Origin: an uncultured Gammaproteobacteria bacterium
GTDB lineage: Bacteria > Pseudomonadota > Gammaproteobacteria > Steroidobacterales > Woeseiaceae
Reading direction: 5' to 3'
Assembly (NCBI GenBank): GCA_913063505.1
Contig: CAJXYT010000003.1
Span: 1 to 60,721, forward strand
Length of the DNA: 60,721 bases
Below are positions 33,694 through 45,915 of this stretch, in pieces. Within the stretch, counting starts at the first letter, position 1. Each line of letters starts with the position of its first letter. Below the pieces are notes generated by a model, which worked only from the letters and a program-made list of their open reading frames with translations, made no database searches and was not told the origin of the DNA. The translations under genes and the position numbers were made by a program.

Positions 33694-34068
33694 TTATGAC
33701 TTCGGACGCTTAGTTCCGTACTTGGAGCGTCCTTGACGACGATCGGCTACACCAGAGCAATCGAGCGTGCCGCGGACTGTGTGGTAACGAACACCAGGTA
33801 AATCCTTAACACGACCACCGCGAATCAACACAACACTATGCTCTTGCAGGTTGTGACCTTCGCCGCCGATATAGCTTGTGACTTCAAATCCGTTCGTCAA
33901 ACGTACACGAGCAACCTTCCGCATAGCCGAATTAGGCTTCTTAGGCGTCGTCGTGTAAACACGTGTGCATACGCCGCGCTTCTGCGGGCTTGCGTCTAGT
34001 GCTGGTACCGTACTTTTCACGCGTTTTACTTTGCGCGCATTACGTACTAACTGATTCACTGTGGCCAT
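33694..34068 (-). CDS. rpsL: 30S ribosomal protein S12
   Basis: 124 aa decoding-centre protein. The regions where streptomycin-resistance changes occur, [16 protein letters not shown] and [14 protein letters not shown], carry the common wild-type lysines. It is the first gene of the str operon, with a structured 5' leader of about 190 nt. Confidence 0.98.
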   Translation of the reverse strand: MATVNQLVRNARKVKRVKSTVPALDASPQKRGVCTRVYTTTPKKPNSAMRKVARVRLTNGFEVTSYIGGEGHNLQEHSVVLIRGGRVKDLPGVRYHTVRGTLDCSGVADRRQGRSKYGTKRPKS

Positions 34069-34264
34069 GGGCCTTCACTCTTCTTTTGTCTGTTTAAAGT
34101 TACGTTCATTTTGGCGCTTACTTGAGTGTCTCCAATTAAACGCGCACACCCGGCCGCCAAACTTTTCGAGTTCAGTGGACGGGATTTTTCAGAGCCCGCC
34201 TAGCGGCAAACTCCAAAGTATTTCGGGGCTCACCGCTAGGCAAGCCCCGGGGTTAAGGGCGGGC
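34069..34264 (-). promoter_or_regulatory. Structured rpsL leader with mutually exclusive stems
   Basis: On the minus strand a 9-bp perfect repeat GCCTAGCGG...CCGCTAGGC (34241-34233 with 34206-34198) competes with GGGGCT...AGCCCC, whose loop contains the first arm. GAGCCC...GGGCTC could also pair across it in a pseudoknot order. No coding sequence is visible. Such alternatives suit an attenuation or autoregulation device. Confidence 0.5.
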
Positions 34265-34294
34265 ATTTTAGTGATGCATGCAACTCAGTGTCAA
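34265..34294 (-). promoter_or_regulatory. Sigma-70 promoter of the str operon
   Basis: The minus strand has a perfect TTGACA, an 18-bp spacer, TAAAAT, and a GC-rich discriminator GCCCGCCC. It lies just after the rpoC stop and points to rpsL, separating the rpoBC and str transcripts. Confidence 0.8.
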
Positions 34295-34341
34295 GCAAGC
34301 ATCCCCTCAGGCTCACCATGGCCTGTAAGTTGTTGTTTTTA

Positions 34342-37300
34342 CTAGGCCGGTGTTGTTTCTTCACCACCTTCCACCGCCGCGTCAGCATCTGCCGCCGCAA
34401 CTACTGGCTCTGCATCAGCTACAGTCTCAGCTTCAACCTCAGTTACAGCCTCAATTCCAGCCTCAACATCAGCCATGATTTCAGCTTCAAGGCCTCCGCC
34501 GATTGCCTCGAGCGCTTCTGCCGCTTCGGCCGCAACTTTCTGCGTCTCTTCAAGTAGCTTCAATTGCTCGGACAGATCCTGCTCACGGGTGCGCCGACGA
34601 TCGGCGTGATGAGCAAAACCGGTACCTGCCGGAATCAATCGACCAACGATGACATTTTCTTTCAGTCCACGCAGATCATCTCGCAATCCGCGTACCGATG
34701 CTTCGGTCAGGACACGAGTCGTCTCCTGGAATGACGCCGCTGAGATAAACGATTCGGTTGCCAGTGAGGCTTTGGTAATACCCAAAAGGATAGGATCGAT
34801 CGTCAATGGCTCTTTCTTCTGAGCCTGAAGCTGCTCTTCGACTTCAAAGAAACGCGCCTTGTCGATCTGCTCCCCGCGCAGGTAGTTACTTTCACCCGGT
34901 GTGGCGACAATCACCTTGCGCAGCATCTGGCGAATGATCACCTCGATATGCTTATCATTAATCTTCACACCTTGGAGGCGATATACGTCCTGAATTTCTT
35001 TAACGAGATAGTTCGCCAAGTTCTCAACACCACGCAAACGCAGTATGTCATGCGGATTAGGCTCACCATCGGCGATAATTTCGCCTCTTGCGACCTGCTC
35101 GCCCTCAAACACGTTGAGGTGACGCCACTTCGGAATCAACTCTTCATAGCCATCAGTCTCGCCAGTGATGACGAGGCGACGCTTGCCCTTGGTTTCTTTA
35201 CCGAAGCTAACCGTGCCGGTGTGCTCAGCCATAATCGCAGGCTCTTTCGGCTTACGTGCTTCGAACAGATCAGCGACTCGTGGCAGACCACCCGTGATAT
35301 CCCGAGTCTTCGAAGACTCCTGTGGTATACGAGCAATAATGTCACCAACAGATACCTTCGCACCGTCAGCCAGAGAAATAATAGCGCCGACAGGCAAAGC
35401 GTAAACAGCTGGGATCTCTGTATTGGCGAAGCAGATTTCAACGCCATCGTCGTCAATCAGCTTAGCAACCGGACGTAAGTCCTTGCCAGATCCCGTTCGA
35501 CTCTTCGGATCAAGTACAACAATACTGGTAAGACCAGTGAACTCATCAACTTGCTCAGTGACAGTAATACCGTCGATAAAGTCTTCAAACTTGATCTTGC
35601 CTTCAACCTCGGTAACAACCGGATGAGTGTGCGGATCCCAGTTTGCGAGAATCTGACCTTGCGTAACGTTCGCGCCGTCGCCGATCGTAATCGTTGCGCC
35701 GTAAGGCACTTTGTAACGCTCACGTTCCTGACCCTGCTCGTTGTGGACAATAATTTCACCAGAACGAGAAACAGCAACAAGATAGCCCTTGTGATGTGCG
35801 ACAGTCTTGATGTTGCGCAGTTGAGCGACGCCGTTGGACTTGATCTCAATGTTGTTGATTGCAGCTGAACGTGATGCCGCACCACCAATATGGAAAGTAC
35901 GCATGGTCAGCTGTGTACCCGGCTCACCAATCGACTGGGCTGCGATAACGCCAACCGCCTCACCGATATTGATTCGGTGACCGCGCGCAAGATCACGCCC
36001 ATAACACTGCGAGCAGACGCCATAGCGAATCTCACAAGTAATCGGTGAACGCACCATCATGTGATCAACCTTAAGATCGTCAAGCTTCTGCACGGTCGCT
36101 TCGTCGAGCATGGTGCCCGCGTCACATACGACCGTATCAGTGCCCGGGATCAGAACTGGCTCAGCCAAGACTCGACCCAGAACTCGATCGCGAAGCGGTT
36201 CGACGATGTCGCCGCCCTCTACGATCGGCGCCATCGCGACTCCGTTGCGGGTTTCACAATCGATTTCCGTAATAACCAGATCCTGTGCGACGTCAACGAG
36301 TCGACGTGTCAGGTAACCTGAGTTGGCAGTCTTCAAGGCGGTATCAGCCAAACCTTTTCGAGCACCGTGAGTCGAGATAAAGTACTGCAGTACATCCAGA
36401 CCTTCACGGAAATTAGCCGTAATTGGCGTTTCGATGATCGAGCCATCCGGCTTCGCCATCAGGCCTCGCATACCAGCAAGCTGACGAATCTGCGCGGCGG
36501 AACCACGAGCACCGGAATCGGCCATCATGTAGATCGAGTTGAACGATTCCTGTTCGACTTTCTTGCCCTTGGAATCAGTAACCGTCTCGGATCCGAGCTT
36601 GTCCATCATCGCTTTGGCGACCTGATCATTTGTACGCGACCAGATATCAACGACCTTATTGTAACGCTCGCCGTCGGTTACCAGACCAGAACCATACTGA
36701 TCCTGAATCTCTTTAACCTCAGCCTCTGCAACGGCCAGAATCGCTTCTTTTGACTCCGGCACAACCATGTCGTTGACGCCGACGGAAACACCAGCGAGTG
36801 TCGCGTGACGGAAGCCGGTGTACATCAACTTATCGGCAAAGACGACAGTCTTCTTCAAGCCAAGCTGGCGGTAACAGGCGTTGAGGACGTTCGAAATTGC
36901 TTTCTTCGTCATATTGCGATTGACATGCGTGAATTCCATGCCCTTCGGTAGGATACCTGACAGCAATGCACGTCCAACAGTCGTGTCCAACAACCTCGTG
37001 ACTTCAACCAGTTCGCCGTCTTCGTTCTGCTCGTGAATCGTTACACGAATCTTCACGCTTGCCTGCAGTTCAGCAGCGCCCGCTTCAAAAGCACGTTGCG
37101 CCTCATCCAGATTAGCGAGGATCATGCCTTCGCCCTTCGCATTCACGCGTGTACGAGTCATGTAATAAAGACCGAGTACAACGTCCTGGGAAGGAACGAT
37201 GATTGGATCGCCGTTAGCCGGGGAAAGAATGTTGTTCGAAGACATCATCAATGCGCGAGTTTCAAGCTGCGCCTCAATTGACAGCGGTACGTGGACCGCC

Positions 37301-38697
37301 ATCTGATCACCATCGAAGTCAGCGTTGAACGCGGTACATACGAGGGGGTGCAGCTGGATAGCCTTACCTTCGATCAGTACCGGCTCAAATGCCTGAATAC
37401 CCAAGCGGTGAAGCGTAGGTGCACGGTTCAACATAACTGGGTGCTCACGAATAACCTCTTCGAGAATATCCCAGACTTCCGGACCTTCGCGCTCAACAAG
37501 ACGCTTGGCAGCCTTGATGGTTGTCGCTTCGCCGCGCAATTGCAGCTTTGAGAAGATAAAAGGCTTGAACAATTCCAAAGCCATCTTTTTTGGTAGACCG
37601 CATTGGTGTAATTTCAGTGTCGGACCAACAACGATTACAGAACGGCCGGAGTAGTCAACGCGTTTACCCAGAAGGTTCTGACGGAAACGACCCTGCTTGC
37701 CCTTAATCATGTCAGCAAGCGACTTCAGCGGACGCTTATTGGTGCCGGTAATAGCGCGGCCGCGGCGACCATTATCCAGCAATGCATCTACAGATTCCTG
37801 CAGCATTCGCTTTTCGTTACGTACGATAATGTCCGGGGCATTCAGCTCAAGAAGGCGACGCAGACGATTGTTGCGGTTGATTACGCGACGGTACAGATCA
37901 TTTAGATCCGAGGTTGCAAATCGACCGCCGTCCAGCGGCACCAACGGACGCAGATCCGGCGGCAATACTGGTAATATGGTCAGCACCATCCACTCAGGCT
38001 TATTGCCCGACTCGACGAAGCCTTCGATGAGCTTCAGACGTTTTGACAGTCGCTTGAGTTTCGTCTCGGACTTCGTCGCGCCCATGTCTTCACGGACTTT
38101 GATAATCTCGCGCTGCAAATCGATAGTCATTAGCATTTCGCGTACGGCTTCAGCACCCATGCGGGCATCGAATTCGTCACCATATTGCTCAAGAGCATCG
38201 AGGTACATTTCGTCTGTCATCAACTGGCCGCGTTCGAGTTCAGTCATACCCGGCTCGACGACGACGAACGCCTCGAAGTACAGAACACGCTCAATCTCTC
38301 GCAGAGTCATATCGAGCATGAGGCCGATACGCGATGGCAATGATTTCAGAAACCAGATATGCGCGACCGGGCTCGCCAGATCGATGTGCGCCATGCGCTC
38401 ACGGCGAACCTTGGTCTGTGTAACTTCAACGCCACACTTTTCGCAAACAACGCCACGATGTTTCAGTCGCTTGTACTTTCCACACAGGCACTCATAGTCT
38501 TTGATGGGGCCAAAAATCTTGGCACAGAACAGACCATCTCGCTCTGGTTTGAAAGTACGATAGTTGATGGTTTCCGGCTTCTTAACTTCGCCGAAAGACC
38601 ATGACCGAATCATATCCGGAGAAGCCAAACCGATGCGAATCGCATCGAAGTCATCAACCGGATTCTGATACTTAAAAAGCTTAAGAAGATCTTTCAT
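34342..38697 (-). CDS. rpoC: RNA polymerase beta' subunit
   Basis: 1451 aa, about 44 longer than E. coli RpoC. The N-terminal zinc ribbon has C70, C72, C85 and C88. The catalytic Mg-binding [12 protein letters not shown] is near residue 460, and a second zinc site includes [15 protein letters not shown]. The extra length is an acidic, Ala/Glu/Val-rich low-complexity tail (from about residue 1375 to the end). The ATG overlaps the rpoB stop in TAATG, so the two are coupled. Confidence 0.98.
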   Translation of the reverse strand: MKDLLKLFKYQNPVDDFDAIRIGLASPDMIRSWSFGEVKKPETINYRTFKPERDGLFCAKIFGPIKDYECLCGKYKRLKHRGVVCEKCGVEVTQTKVRRERMAHIDLASPVAHIWFLKSLPSRIGLMLDMTLREIERVLYFEAFVVVEPGMTELERGQLMTDEMYLDALEQYGDEFDARMGAEAVREMLMTIDLQREIIKVREDMGATKSETKLKRLSKRLKLIEGFVESGNKPEWMVLTILPVLPPDLRPLVPLDGGRFATSDLNDLYRRVINRNNRLRRLLELNAPDIIVRNEKRMLQESVDALLDNGRRGRAITGTNKRPLKSLADMIKGKQGRFRQNLLGKRVDYSGRSVIVVGPTLKLHQCGLPKKMALELFKPFIFSKLQLRGEATTIKAAKRLVEREGPEVWDILEEVIREHPVMLNRAPTLHRLGIQAFEPVLIEGKAIQLHPLVCTAFNADFDGDQMAVHVPLSIEAQLETRALMMSSNNILSPANGDPIIVPSQDVVLGLYYMTRTRVNAKGEGMILANLDEAQRAFEAGAAELQASVKIRVTIHEQNEDGELVEVTRLLDTTVGRALLSGILPKGMEFTHVNRNMTKKAISNVLNACYRQLGLKKTVVFADKLMYTGFRHATLAGVSVGVNDMVVPESKEAILAVAEAEVKEIQDQYGSGLVTDGERYNKVVDIWSRTNDQVAKAMMDKLGSETVTDSKGKKVEQESFNSIYMMADSGARGSAAQIRQLAGMRGLMAKPDGSIIETPITANFREGLDVLQYFISTHGARKGLADTALKTANSGYLTRRLVDVAQDLVITEIDCETRNGVAMAPIVEGGDIVEPLRDRVLGRVLAEPVLIPGTDTVVCDAGTMLDEATVQKLDDLKVDHMMVRSPITCEIRYGVCSQCYGRDLARGHRINIGEAVGVIAAQSIGEPGTQLTMRTFHIGGAASRSAAINNIEIKSNGVAQLRNIKTVAHHKGYLVAVSRSGEIIVHNEQGQERERYKVPYGATITIGDGANVTQGQILANWDPHTHPVVTEVEGKIKFEDFIDGITVTEQVDEFTGLTSIVVLDPKSRTGSGKDLRPVAKLIDDDGVEICFANTEIPAVYALPVGAIISLADGAKVSVGDIIARIPQESSKTRDITGGLPRVADLFEARKPKEPAIMAEHTGTVSFGKETKGKRRLVITGETDGYEELIPKWRHLNVFEGEQVARGEIIADGEPNPHDILRLRGVENLANYLVKEIQDVYRLQGVKINDKHIEVIIRQMLRKVIVATPGESNYLRGEQIDKARFFEVEEQLQAQKKEPLTIDPILLGITKASLATESFISAASFQETTRVLTEASVRGLRDDLRGLKENVIVGRLIPAGTGFAHHADRRRTREQDLSEQLKLLEETQKVAAEAAEALEAIGGGLEAEIMADVEAGIEAVTEVEAETVADAEPVVAAADADAAVEGGEETTPA

Positions 38698-41600
38698 TAG
38701 TCTGTCTCCAGCTCAATGTTGATGCCTAAGGATCTAATCTCCTTAACCAATACGTTGAACGATTCTGGCATGCCCGCGTCCATATAGTGCTCACCATCCA
38801 CGATGTTCTTATACATCTTGGTGCGACCCTGAACGTCATCCGACTTGACTGTCAGCATTTCCTGCAAAGTGTAAGCGGCGCCGTAGGCCTCAAGCGCCCA
38901 AACTTCCATCTCACCAAAGCGCTGCCCACCAAACTGAGCCTTACCACCCAGCGGCTGCTGAGTAACGAGACTGTATGGTCCGGTAGAGCGCGCATGCATC
39001 TTGTCGTCAACCAGGTGATTGAGTTTCAGCATGTACATGTAGCCAACAGTGACATCGCGATCAAACTTGTCGCCCGTGCGACCGTCCCACAACGTGGACT
39101 GTCCTGAAGCGTCAAAATCAGCAAGCTCAAGGAGACCCTTGATCTCGGCCTCGGAAGCACCGTCAAATACCGGTGTTGCCGTAGGCACACCATTCGTCAG
39201 GTTACCTGCTAATTCGATGATCTCCTGATCGCTGAACGATTTGAGATCTTCGACTTTGCCGCCAGTCTTGTTGTAGACAGCATCCAGGAACTGGCGAAGC
39301 TTGGTGACCGACTCTTGCGCTTTAAGCATTCGCTCAATCTTCTTGCCAACGCCCATTGCTGCCCAGCCAAGATGCGTTTCCAGCACCTGGCCTACGTTCA
39401 TTCGCGACGGCACACCCAATGGGTTCAATACGATATCGACCGGATTTCCGTCTTCAAGATAAGGCATATCTTCAACCGGAACGATCGTAGATATGACACC
39501 CTTGTTACCATGACGTCCAGCCATCTTGTCGCCTGGTTGAATCCTGCGTTTCACGGCCAGATACACCTTAACCATTTTCAAAACACCTGGGGCCAGATCA
39601 TCACCAGCTGTAATCTTGGTCTTCTTCACATCGAAACGACGATCGAACTCTTCATGCTGTAACTTCAGACGTTCAAACGCCTTCTGCAACTGCTCATTCG
39701 CGTCATCATTCTTAAGGCGTATTTCGAACCACTGCTCACGCGCCAACTCATCAAGATAGGTCTTTGTAATTTTGCTGCCGGACTTCAACTGGTTCGGTCC
39801 GCCTTGCGCCATCTTGCCAGTGAGCATTCTTTCTACACGCTCATAGATATCTTCTTCAAGAATGCGCAGTGTGTCATCGAGATCTTTGCGAACACTTTCG
39901 AGTTCGGATTTTTCGATCGACAGCGCCCGATGGTCTTTCTCAACACCATCGCGAGTAAATACGCGAACGTCGATGACCGTGCCATCCATACCTGGTGGAA
40001 CACGAAGACTGGTGTCTTTAACATCAGAGGCCTTCTCACCGAAAATCGCACGCAGGAGTTTCTCTTCTGGTGTTAACTGTGTCTCGCCTTTCGGCGTGAC
40101 TTTGCCCACTAGAATGTCGCCTGATTTCACTTCGGCACCAATAAACGCAATTCCGGATTCGTCAAGTTTCGCGAGAGCGGTATCACCGACGTTAGGAATA
40201 TCCGAAGTGATATCTTCAGAGCCCAGCTTCGTATCACGAGCCACACATTGTAGTTCTTCAATATGAATCGTCGTAAACCGGTCTTCCTTAACGACGCGCT
40301 CTGATATCAGAATCGAGTCCTCAAAGTTGTAACCATTCCACGGCATGAACGCGACCTTGAGGTTCTGCCCCAACGCCAATTCACCCATGTCGGTCGACGG
40401 TCCGTCGGCCATAACATCACCAGCAGCAATCAAGTCGCCGTTCTTGACCAGAGGTTTCTGGTTAATACAGGTGTTCTGGTTCGAACGTGTGTACTTGGTC
40501 AGGTTGTAGATATCTACGCCTGGCTCTGCAGCAGTTGTCTCGTCATCATTTACACGAACAACAATGCGTGAGGCATCAACAGAATCGACGCGACCACCAC
40601 GGCGGGCAACAACGGTTACACCGGAGTCAATCGCAACAGCGCGCTCGATGCCGGTTCCAACCAAAGGCGCTTCTGCGCGCAATGTCGGTACTGCCTGGCG
40701 TTGCATGTTCGATCCCATGAGTGCGCGGTTAGCATCATCATGCTCAAGGAATGGAATCAATGCCGCAGCAACGGAGACGATCTGACGCGGACTAACATCC
40801 ATGTAACTGATGTCAGCCGGAGCAGCGAGCGTTGTTTCATTCTTGAAGCGTACCGCAACAAGGTCGTCAACTAACTTGCCGTTCTTATCCATGTCAGCGT
40901 TCGCCTGGGCAACCATGTACTGGCTTTCCTCGATCGCTGAAAGATAATCGATGTCCATTGTCGCCTTGCCATTCTTGACGCGACGATACGGTGTCTCAAG
41001 GAATCCGTAGTCGTTGGTCCGCGCATAAACAGCCAGCGAGTTGATCAAACCAATATTCGGTCCTTCAGGTGTCTCAATCGGGCAAACACGGCCGTAGTGA
41101 GTCGGATGAACGTCACGAACTTCAAAGCCTGCGCGTTCACGTGTCAAGCCACCTGGCCCAAGCGCCGAAACGCGACGTTTGTGAGTCACTTCTGAAAGCG
41201 GATTGTTCTGATCCATGAACTGCGACAACTGCGAGGAGCCGAAGAACTCTTTGACCGCTGCAGCCACCGGCTTAGCATTGATCATGTCTTGCGGCATGAG
41301 GCCATCGGCCTCTGCTTGCGTCAGGCGCTCCTTAACGGCACGCTCAACTCGAACCAGACCAACGCGGAACGCGTTCTCTGCCATCTCACCAACACTTCTT
41401 ACACGACGGTTGCCAAGGTGATCGATGTCATCAACCGTACCGAAACCGTTACGGATGTTGATCAGCGTTGAGAGCACATCAAGGATGTCGTCCTTGTTCA
41501 GAACACCTTCGCCTTCTGAATTATCGCGCCCCACGCGACGGTTGAACTTCATACGTCCAACGCCTGACAGATCATAGCGATCCGGATTAAAGAACAAGTT

Positions 41601-42776
41601 CTGGAACAGGTTCTCGGCAGCTTCCTTGGTAGGAGGCTCGCCCGGTCGCATCATGCGATAGATCTCAACCAACGCCTCAAGACGAGTCGTGGATGGATCA
41701 ATATTGAGCGTATTCGAGATGAACGGACCGCTATCGAGATCATTCACATAAAGCGTGCTGATCTGCTCAATACCCGCAGCAATGAGTTGCTCGATTAGTT
41801 CGGCGGTCAATTCGGCGTTTGCTGGTGCCAGCAATTCACCGGTCTCGGTATCAACGATATCCTGCGACAGGCGATGACCCTCGAGATACTCATTCGGCAC
41901 GACCAATTTTTCGACTGTAGATTTCATCATGTCACGGACGTGCTTTGCAGTAATGCGCTTGCCGTCCTCAACAATCAATTTGCGGCCAAGCTTGATATCG
42001 AAAGCCGCTGTGTCACCGCGAAGTCGCTCCGGCACCAAGGCCATCTTGATTTCTTTCTCAGAGAGATAGAACTCGTTGTTCTCGAAGAACAATTCGAGCA
42101 TTTCCTCGTTGTTCATGCCCAGCGCACGAAGAATAATCGTTACAGGCAATTTACGACGGCGATCGATTCGAGCGAAAACAGAATCCTTCGGATCGAACTC
42201 AAAGTCGAGCCATGAACCACGGTAGGGGATCACGCGTGCTGAAAACAACAACTTACCTGAGCTATGCGTCTTGCCCTTATCATGGTCAAAGAACACACCC
42301 GGAGAGCGATGCAACTGAGAAACGATCACGCGCTCAGTACCGTTCACTACAAACGTTCCATGGTCGGTCATCAACGGCATTTCACCGAGATAAACTTCCT
42401 GCTCGCGAATATCCTTAACGGGCTTAGGCGTACCGCTAGCTTCCTTGTCATAAATGACCAGACGAACCAGTACACGGATCGGAGCAGCGTAGGTCAAACC
42501 ACGCATTTGACATTCTTTGACGTCAAATACAGGTTCGCCCAAGCGATAGCTCACATACTCAAGCGCTGCATTGCCTGAGTAGCTGACGATCGGGAATACG
42601 GATTGGAAAGCCGCGTGCAGACCTTTGTCGTCACGCTCCTCAACCGTTTTGGATGTCTGCAGAAACTTAGCGTACGAATCAACTTGAATCGACAGCAGAT
42701 ATGGCACGTCCAAAATTGTTGGACGTTTGCCAAAGTTCTTGCGGATACGTTTTTTCTCTGTGAATGAATATGCCAT
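38697..42776 (-). CDS. rpoB: RNA polymerase beta subunit
   Basis: 1359 aa. The rifampicin-binding cluster reads [20 protein letters not shown] followed by [10 protein letters not shown], the common drug-sensitive sequence. The [11 protein letters not shown]-type segment ([12 protein letters not shown]) and the C-terminal anchor region ([19 protein letters not shown]) are present. It is preceded by a 134-bp gap with two strong hairpins and followed directly by rpoC. Confidence 0.98.
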   Translation of the reverse strand: MAYSFTEKKRIRKNFGKRPTILDVPYLLSIQVDSYAKFLQTSKTVEERDDKGLHAAFQSVFPIVSYSGNAALEYVSYRLGEPVFDVKECQMRGLTYAAPIRVLVRLVIYDKEASGTPKPVKDIREQEVYLGEMPLMTDHGTFVVNGTERVIVSQLHRSPGVFFDHDKGKTHSSGKLLFSARVIPYRGSWLDFEFDPKDSVFARIDRRRKLPVTIILRALGMNNEEMLELFFENNEFYLSEKEIKMALVPERLRGDTAAFDIKLGRKLIVEDGKRITAKHVRDMMKSTVEKLVVPNEYLEGHRLSQDIVDTETGELLAPANAELTAELIEQLIAAGIEQISTLYVNDLDSGPFISNTLNIDPSTTRLEALVEIYRMMRPGEPPTKEAAENLFQNLFFNPDRYDLSGVGRMKFNRRVGRDNSEGEGVLNKDDILDVLSTLINIRNGFGTVDDIDHLGNRRVRSVGEMAENAFRVGLVRVERAVKERLTQAEADGLMPQDMINAKPVAAAVKEFFGSSQLSQFMDQNNPLSEVTHKRRVSALGPGGLTRERAGFEVRDVHPTHYGRVCPIETPEGPNIGLINSLAVYARTNDYGFLETPYRRVKNGKATMDIDYLSAIEESQYMVAQANADMDKNGKLVDDLVAVRFKNETTLAAPADISYMDVSPRQIVSVAAALIPFLEHDDANRALMGSNMQRQAVPTLRAEAPLVGTGIERAVAIDSGVTVVARRGGRVDSVDASRIVVRVNDDETTAAEPGVDIYNLTKYTRSNQNTCINQKPLVKNGDLIAAGDVMADGPSTDMGELALGQNLKVAFMPWNGYNFEDSILISERVVKEDRFTTIHIEELQCVARDTKLGSEDITSDIPNVGDTALAKLDESGIAFIGAEVKSGDILVGKVTPKGETQLTPEEKLLRAIFGEKASDVKDTSLRVPPGMDGTVIDVRVFTRDGVEKDHRALSIEKSELESVRKDLDDTLRILEEDIYERVERMLTGKMAQGGPNQLKSGSKITKTYLDELAREQWFEIRLKNDDANEQLQKAFERLKLQHEEFDRRFDVKKTKITAGDDLAPGVLKMVKVYLAVKRRIQPGDKMAGRHGNKGVISTIVPVEDMPYLEDGNPVDIVLNPLGVPSRMNVGQVLETHLGWAAMGVGKKIERMLKAQESVTKLRQFLDAVYNKTGGKVEDLKSFSDQEIIELAGNLTNGVPTATPVFDGASEAEIKGLLELADFDASGQSTLWDGRTGDKFDRDVTVGYMYMLKLNHLVDDKMHARSTGPYSLVTQQPLGGKAQFGGQRFGEMEVWALEAYGAAYTLQEMLTVKSDDVQGRTKMYKNIVDGEHYMDAGMPESFNVLVKEIRSLGINIELETD

Positions 42777-42910
42777 TCGAGAAGCCCTCGCTAGCCTCTA
42801 GTTAATAGACGCGGGCAAGCAGCCAACCGCATTGCGATTAGCTGCTCATCCGACTTTTCTTTCGCCCGACCGTCTATTGACAGTCGGTCAAGCATCTTAC
42901 GATGCAGCAA
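42777..42910 (-). promoter_or_regulatory. rplL-rpoB intercistronic hairpins
   Basis: Two stems lie between rplL and rpoB. A 12-bp hairpin with a 3-nt loop (42819-42845, arm GCAGCCAACCGC on the plus strand, two G-U pairs) is nearest rpoB. A 9-bp stem with a TATT loop (42866-42887) is nearest rplL. Neither has a T-run. In E. coli this gap holds an attenuator and an RNase III cleavage site; these hairpins fit that role. Confidence 0.6.
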
Positions 42911-43285
42911 CTACTTGAGCTCGACAGCTGCGCCGGCTTCTTCTAGTTGTTTCTTAACATCTTCTGCTTCGTCCTTGGAAACGCCTTCCTTAATCGTAGA
43001 AGGTGATCCTTCGACAGCGTCCTTGGCTTCTTTCAAGCCAAGTCCAGTGAGTGCGCGGACAGCTTTAATAACAGAAACCTTATTGGCTCCGAAGCTTGTC
43101 ATTACAACGTCAAATTCAGTCTGCTCTTCAGCAGCAGCACCTGCATCAGCAGCCGGAGCAGCAGCAGCTACAGGCGCAGCGGCAGAAACGCCCCACTCTT
43201 CTTCGAGCATTTTAACGAGTTCAACAACTTCCATTATTGGCTTAGCGCTCAATTCTTTGAGCAGATCTTCGTTTGATAGTGCCAT
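42911..43285 (-). CDS. rplL: 50S ribosomal protein L7/L12
   Basis: 124 aa stalk protein. The N-terminal dimerisation domain (about 1-33) is joined by an Ala-rich hinge ([19 protein letters not shown]) to the C-terminal factor-binding domain (EKTEFDV-type [10 protein letters not shown] through [14 protein letters not shown]). It lies downstream of rplJ with a 48-bp gap. Confidence 0.98.
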   Translation of the reverse strand: MALSNEDLLKELSAKPIMEVVELVKMLEEEWGVSAAAPVAAAAPAADAGAAAEEQTEFDVVMTSFGANKVSVIKAVRALTGLGLKEAKDAVEGSPSTIKEGVSKDEAEDVKKQLEEAGAAVELK

Positions 43286-43333
43286 TTCTAATTCCTCAAT
43301 AATTTTCTAAATCCCTGAGTCAGGGATATAACG

Positions 43334-43858
43334 TTAAGCAGCTTCCTGATCACCACGCGCGGACATCGTCCGTGCGAGCATTGCAGGTGGTTCTGCGAAT
43401 ATGCGTACTAATTGGCTCATCGGTGCTACGAACACGCCAAGCAAAATTGCGCGAGCCTGATCCATCGTCGGCAGTTCTGCCAACTTTGCAAGATCAGACC
43501 CCGGCAGTAATTGCCCGCCGGCCGATAGCGATACCGCCTGCAGGGCTTCATGCCCTTTGGCGAAATCTTTGATAACCCTGGCAGCAGCACCTGGATCGTC
43601 TTTTGCAAATGCGAGAAGAATCGGACCCTTGAGCGTGTCCTGCATACACTCAAAATCGGTTCCGACGACAGCACGTTTTGCCAGCGAGTTTTTTACAACT
43701 CGCAAGTAAACGCCAGCGCTGCGTGCTTCTTTACGCAGCTCCGTCATTTCTCCAACAGTCAGACCTCTGTATTCAGCTGCAACAGCTGTGACAGAATCTC
43801 CTGCGACCGCATTTATCTCTTTGACAAAAGCTTTCTTGTCTTCGAGCTTCAATGCCAT
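43334..43858 (-). CDS. rplJ: 50S ribosomal protein L10
   Basis: 174 aa. It anchors L7/L12 dimers to 23S rRNA. The N-terminal RNA-binding part (AEYRGLTVGEMTELRKEAR) is followed by the C-terminal helix that binds L12. With L12 it represses its own operon in E. coli; the 258-bp leader upstream is consistent with this. Confidence 0.97.
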   Translation of the reverse strand: MALKLEDKKAFVKEINAVAGDSVTAVAAEYRGLTVGEMTELRKEARSAGVYLRVVKNSLAKRAVVGTDFECMQDTLKGPILLAFAKDDPGAAARVIKDFAKGHEALQAVSLSAGGQLLPGSDLAKLAELPTMDQARAILLGVFVAPMSQLVRIFAEPPAMLARTMSARGDQEAA

Positions 43859-44116
43859 GATTTACTCCTGACTTACGGTTATACAAATGGATGAAGACAA
43901 GCCTCACCCCCCAATTTAAGGAGCATCCACTCCCATGTCGGATGGATAACCGAAGCCGATTGAACTGACTCAGGTAACACCATCTACGTAGGCGTTTATT
44001 AAGACCAACCTCCAGGTTGATCACCTACGGTCTTTGACGACCACCGCATCCTTGCGGCTAGCGTGAAGACGCCCGAGGGCATCTTCACACATTCTTTTTG
44101 ATCGCTTACTTGTCGT
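43859..44116 (-). promoter_or_regulatory. L10-type leader upstream of rplJ
   Basis: 258 bp without a gene. At 44063-44088 a near-perfect hairpin (GTGAAGA-x-GCCC with GGGC-x-TCTTCAC) stands 28 nt after the rplA stop, without a T-run on the coding strand. The rest contains several shorter stems before a weak GGAG ahead of rplJ. Position and length match the L10(L12)4-binding leader known in gammaproteobacteria; a covariance-model search would settle it. Confidence 0.55.
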
Positions 44117-44812
44117 TTATGCCTCGACAGTTGATCGATCAACAGCTACACCCGGACCCATCGTTGATGAGATGGTTAGCTTTTTGACGTATGAACCTTT
44201 TGCAGACGCTGGCTTCGCTTTCTTAAGATCAGCGAGCAACGTGTTCAGATTTTCTTTAAGTGCATCCACTTCGAAGTCCGCACGACCAATTGCGCAATGG
44301 ATAATTCCAGCCTTGTCGGTGCGGTAACGCACCTGACCGGCCTTAGCATTCTTAACTGCAGTTTCGACATCAGCTGTAACCGTACCGACCTTCGGATTAG
44401 GCATCAGGCCACGTGGACCAAGAATCTGGCCGAGCTGACCAACGACGCGCATAGCGTCAGGAGTCGCAATCACCACATCGAAATTCATCTCGCCACCCTT
44501 GACGGCTTCAGCAAGATCGTCGAATCCAACGATATCTGCACCAGCAGCAGTCGCTTTGTCTGCATTTTCGCCTTGGGCGAATACTGCGACGCGAACCGTC
44601 TTACCGGTGCCATTTGGCAATACTGTCGATCCACGAACAACCTGATCCGACTTACGAGGATCAACGCCGAGGTTCACAGAGACATCAATGCTCTCCGGAA
44701 ATTTCGCTGTTGCATGCTCTTTTACGAGGCCGAGCGCGGTGTCGATTTCATAGGTCGTCTCTGAGTCAATCTTTTTGAGAGCGACTTTTCTTCTTTTGGT
44801 GAGCTTAGCCAT
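44117..44812 (-). CDS. rplA: 50S ribosomal protein L1
   Basis: 231 aa. It forms the mobile L1 stalk for E-site tRNA release and, in E. coli, represses rplKA. Recognised from [20 protein letters not shown] and [15 protein letters not shown]. Its ATG overlaps the rplK stop (TAATG). Confidence 0.98.
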   Translation of the reverse strand: MAKLTKRRKVALKKIDSETTYEIDTALGLVKEHATAKFPESIDVSVNLGVDPRKSDQVVRGSTVLPNGTGKTVRVAVFAQGENADKATAAGADIVGFDDLAEAVKGGEMNFDVVIATPDAMRVVGQLGQILGPRGLMPNPKVGTVTADVETAVKNAKAGQVRYRTDKAGIIHCAIGRADFEVDALKENLNTLLADLKKAKPASAKGSYVKKLTISSTMGPGVAVDRSTVEA

Positions 44813-45246
44813 TAGTTCACTCCCTCAACGTCGATTCCCATGCTTCGAGCCGTGCCGGCGATAGTGCGAACAGCGGCATCCATATCAGCGGCCGTCAGGT
44901 CGGTCATTTTAGTCGTAGCAATCTCTTCGAGCTGCGCACGATTAACCTTACCAATCTTGTCGGTGTTCGGTGTTCCAGAGCCCTTCTTCAGGCCGGCCGC
45001 TTTAAGAAGCAGAACAGCCGCGGGCGGAGTCTTAGTAATAAACGTGAAACTACGGTCGCTGTAAACAGTAATTACAACGGGAATCGGCAGTCCGGGCTCG
45101 GTACCTTGGGTCTGAGCGTTAAACGCCTTACAGAACTCCATGATATTTACACCATGCTGGCCAAGAGCAGGGCCAACGGGGGGAGATGGATTCGCCTTAC
45201 CCGCAGGAACCTGTAGCTTTATATAGCTGGCAACTTTCTTCGCCAT
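44812..45246 (-). CDS. rplK: 50S ribosomal protein L11
   Basis: 144 aa. It forms the GTPase-associated centre with 23S rRNA and is needed for RelA activation. The proline-rich N-terminal domain contains [20 protein letters not shown], and the C-terminal domain binds rRNA. The 92-bp gap to nusG may hold the L1 target, which I did not resolve. Confidence 0.98.
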   Translation of the reverse strand: MAKKVASYIKLQVPAGKANPSPPVGPALGQHGVNIMEFCKAFNAQTQGTEPGLPIPVVITVYSDRSFTFITKTPPAAVLLLKAAGLKKGSGTPNTDKIGKVNRAQLEEIATTKMTDLTAADMDAAVRTIAGTARSMGIDVEGVN

Positions 45247-45338
45247 TTTAATTTCCTCTCGAGTTCAAGCGCCCTTTCGAGCTCCTCGTATGTTGTTATA
45301 TTCGCGACCAAAAACACCCAAAGGGCGCAAAGTCACTA

Positions 45339-45881
45339 CTACGCTTTTTCTATTTGGCCGAAGTCCAGTTCTACCGGCGTTGACCGCCCGAGGATCTGTA
45401 CTCCAACCTGAATTCTGCTTTTCTCATAATTCACTTGCTCAACTACTCCAGAGAAGTCATTGAACGGTCCATCTGTAACGCGGACAACTTCGCCCGGCTC
45501 GAACAATACTTTCGGCCGTGGCTTATCAACACCTTCCTGAACGCGTTGCAAAATACGATCAGCTTCTTTTTCGGTAATCGGCGCCGGTCGATCGCTTGAT
45601 CCACCAATAAATCCGAGTACCTTGGGTACTTCTTTGACGAGATGCCATGTCTCGTCATCCATTTCCATTTGTACGAGAACATAACCCGGGAAAAACTTGC
45701 GCTCACTACGACGTTTCGCGCCTTCACGCATCTCAACTACTTCTTCAGTTGGGACTAGGATTTCTCCAAACTTGTCCTGCAGTCCCATGCGCTCAATCCG
45801 CTCTTCAAGAGCGCTCTTAACGCGATGCTCAAAGTTCGAATAGGCGTGTACGATATACCAACGTAGGGGCGCTGCAGTCAT
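45339..45881 (-). CDS. nusG: Transcription termination/antitermination factor NusG
   Basis: 180 aa. The N-terminal NGN domain ([20 protein letters not shown]) binds RNA polymerase. The C-terminal KOW domain ([19 protein letters not shown]) contacts Rho or S10/NusE. S10 is encoded in the same window. It lies 34 bp after secE. Confidence 0.98.
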   Translation of the reverse strand: MTAAPLRWYIVHAYSNFEHRVKSALEERIERMGLQDKFGEILVPTEEVVEMREGAKRRSERKFFPGYVLVQMEMDDETWHLVKEVPKVLGFIGGSSDRPAPITEKEADRILQRVQEGVDKPRPKVLFEPGEVVRVTDGPFNDFSGVVEQVNYEKSRIQVGVQILGRSTPVELDFGQIEKA

Positions 45882-45915
45882 TTCTCTATATTCCGTTCGT
45901 TCAGTTCAGCTGGCG

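Noticed and set aside
37697-38497. 266-aa plus-strand ORF within rpoC
   Set aside because: It is antisense to the conserved beta' core; no ribosome binding site or family resemblance.
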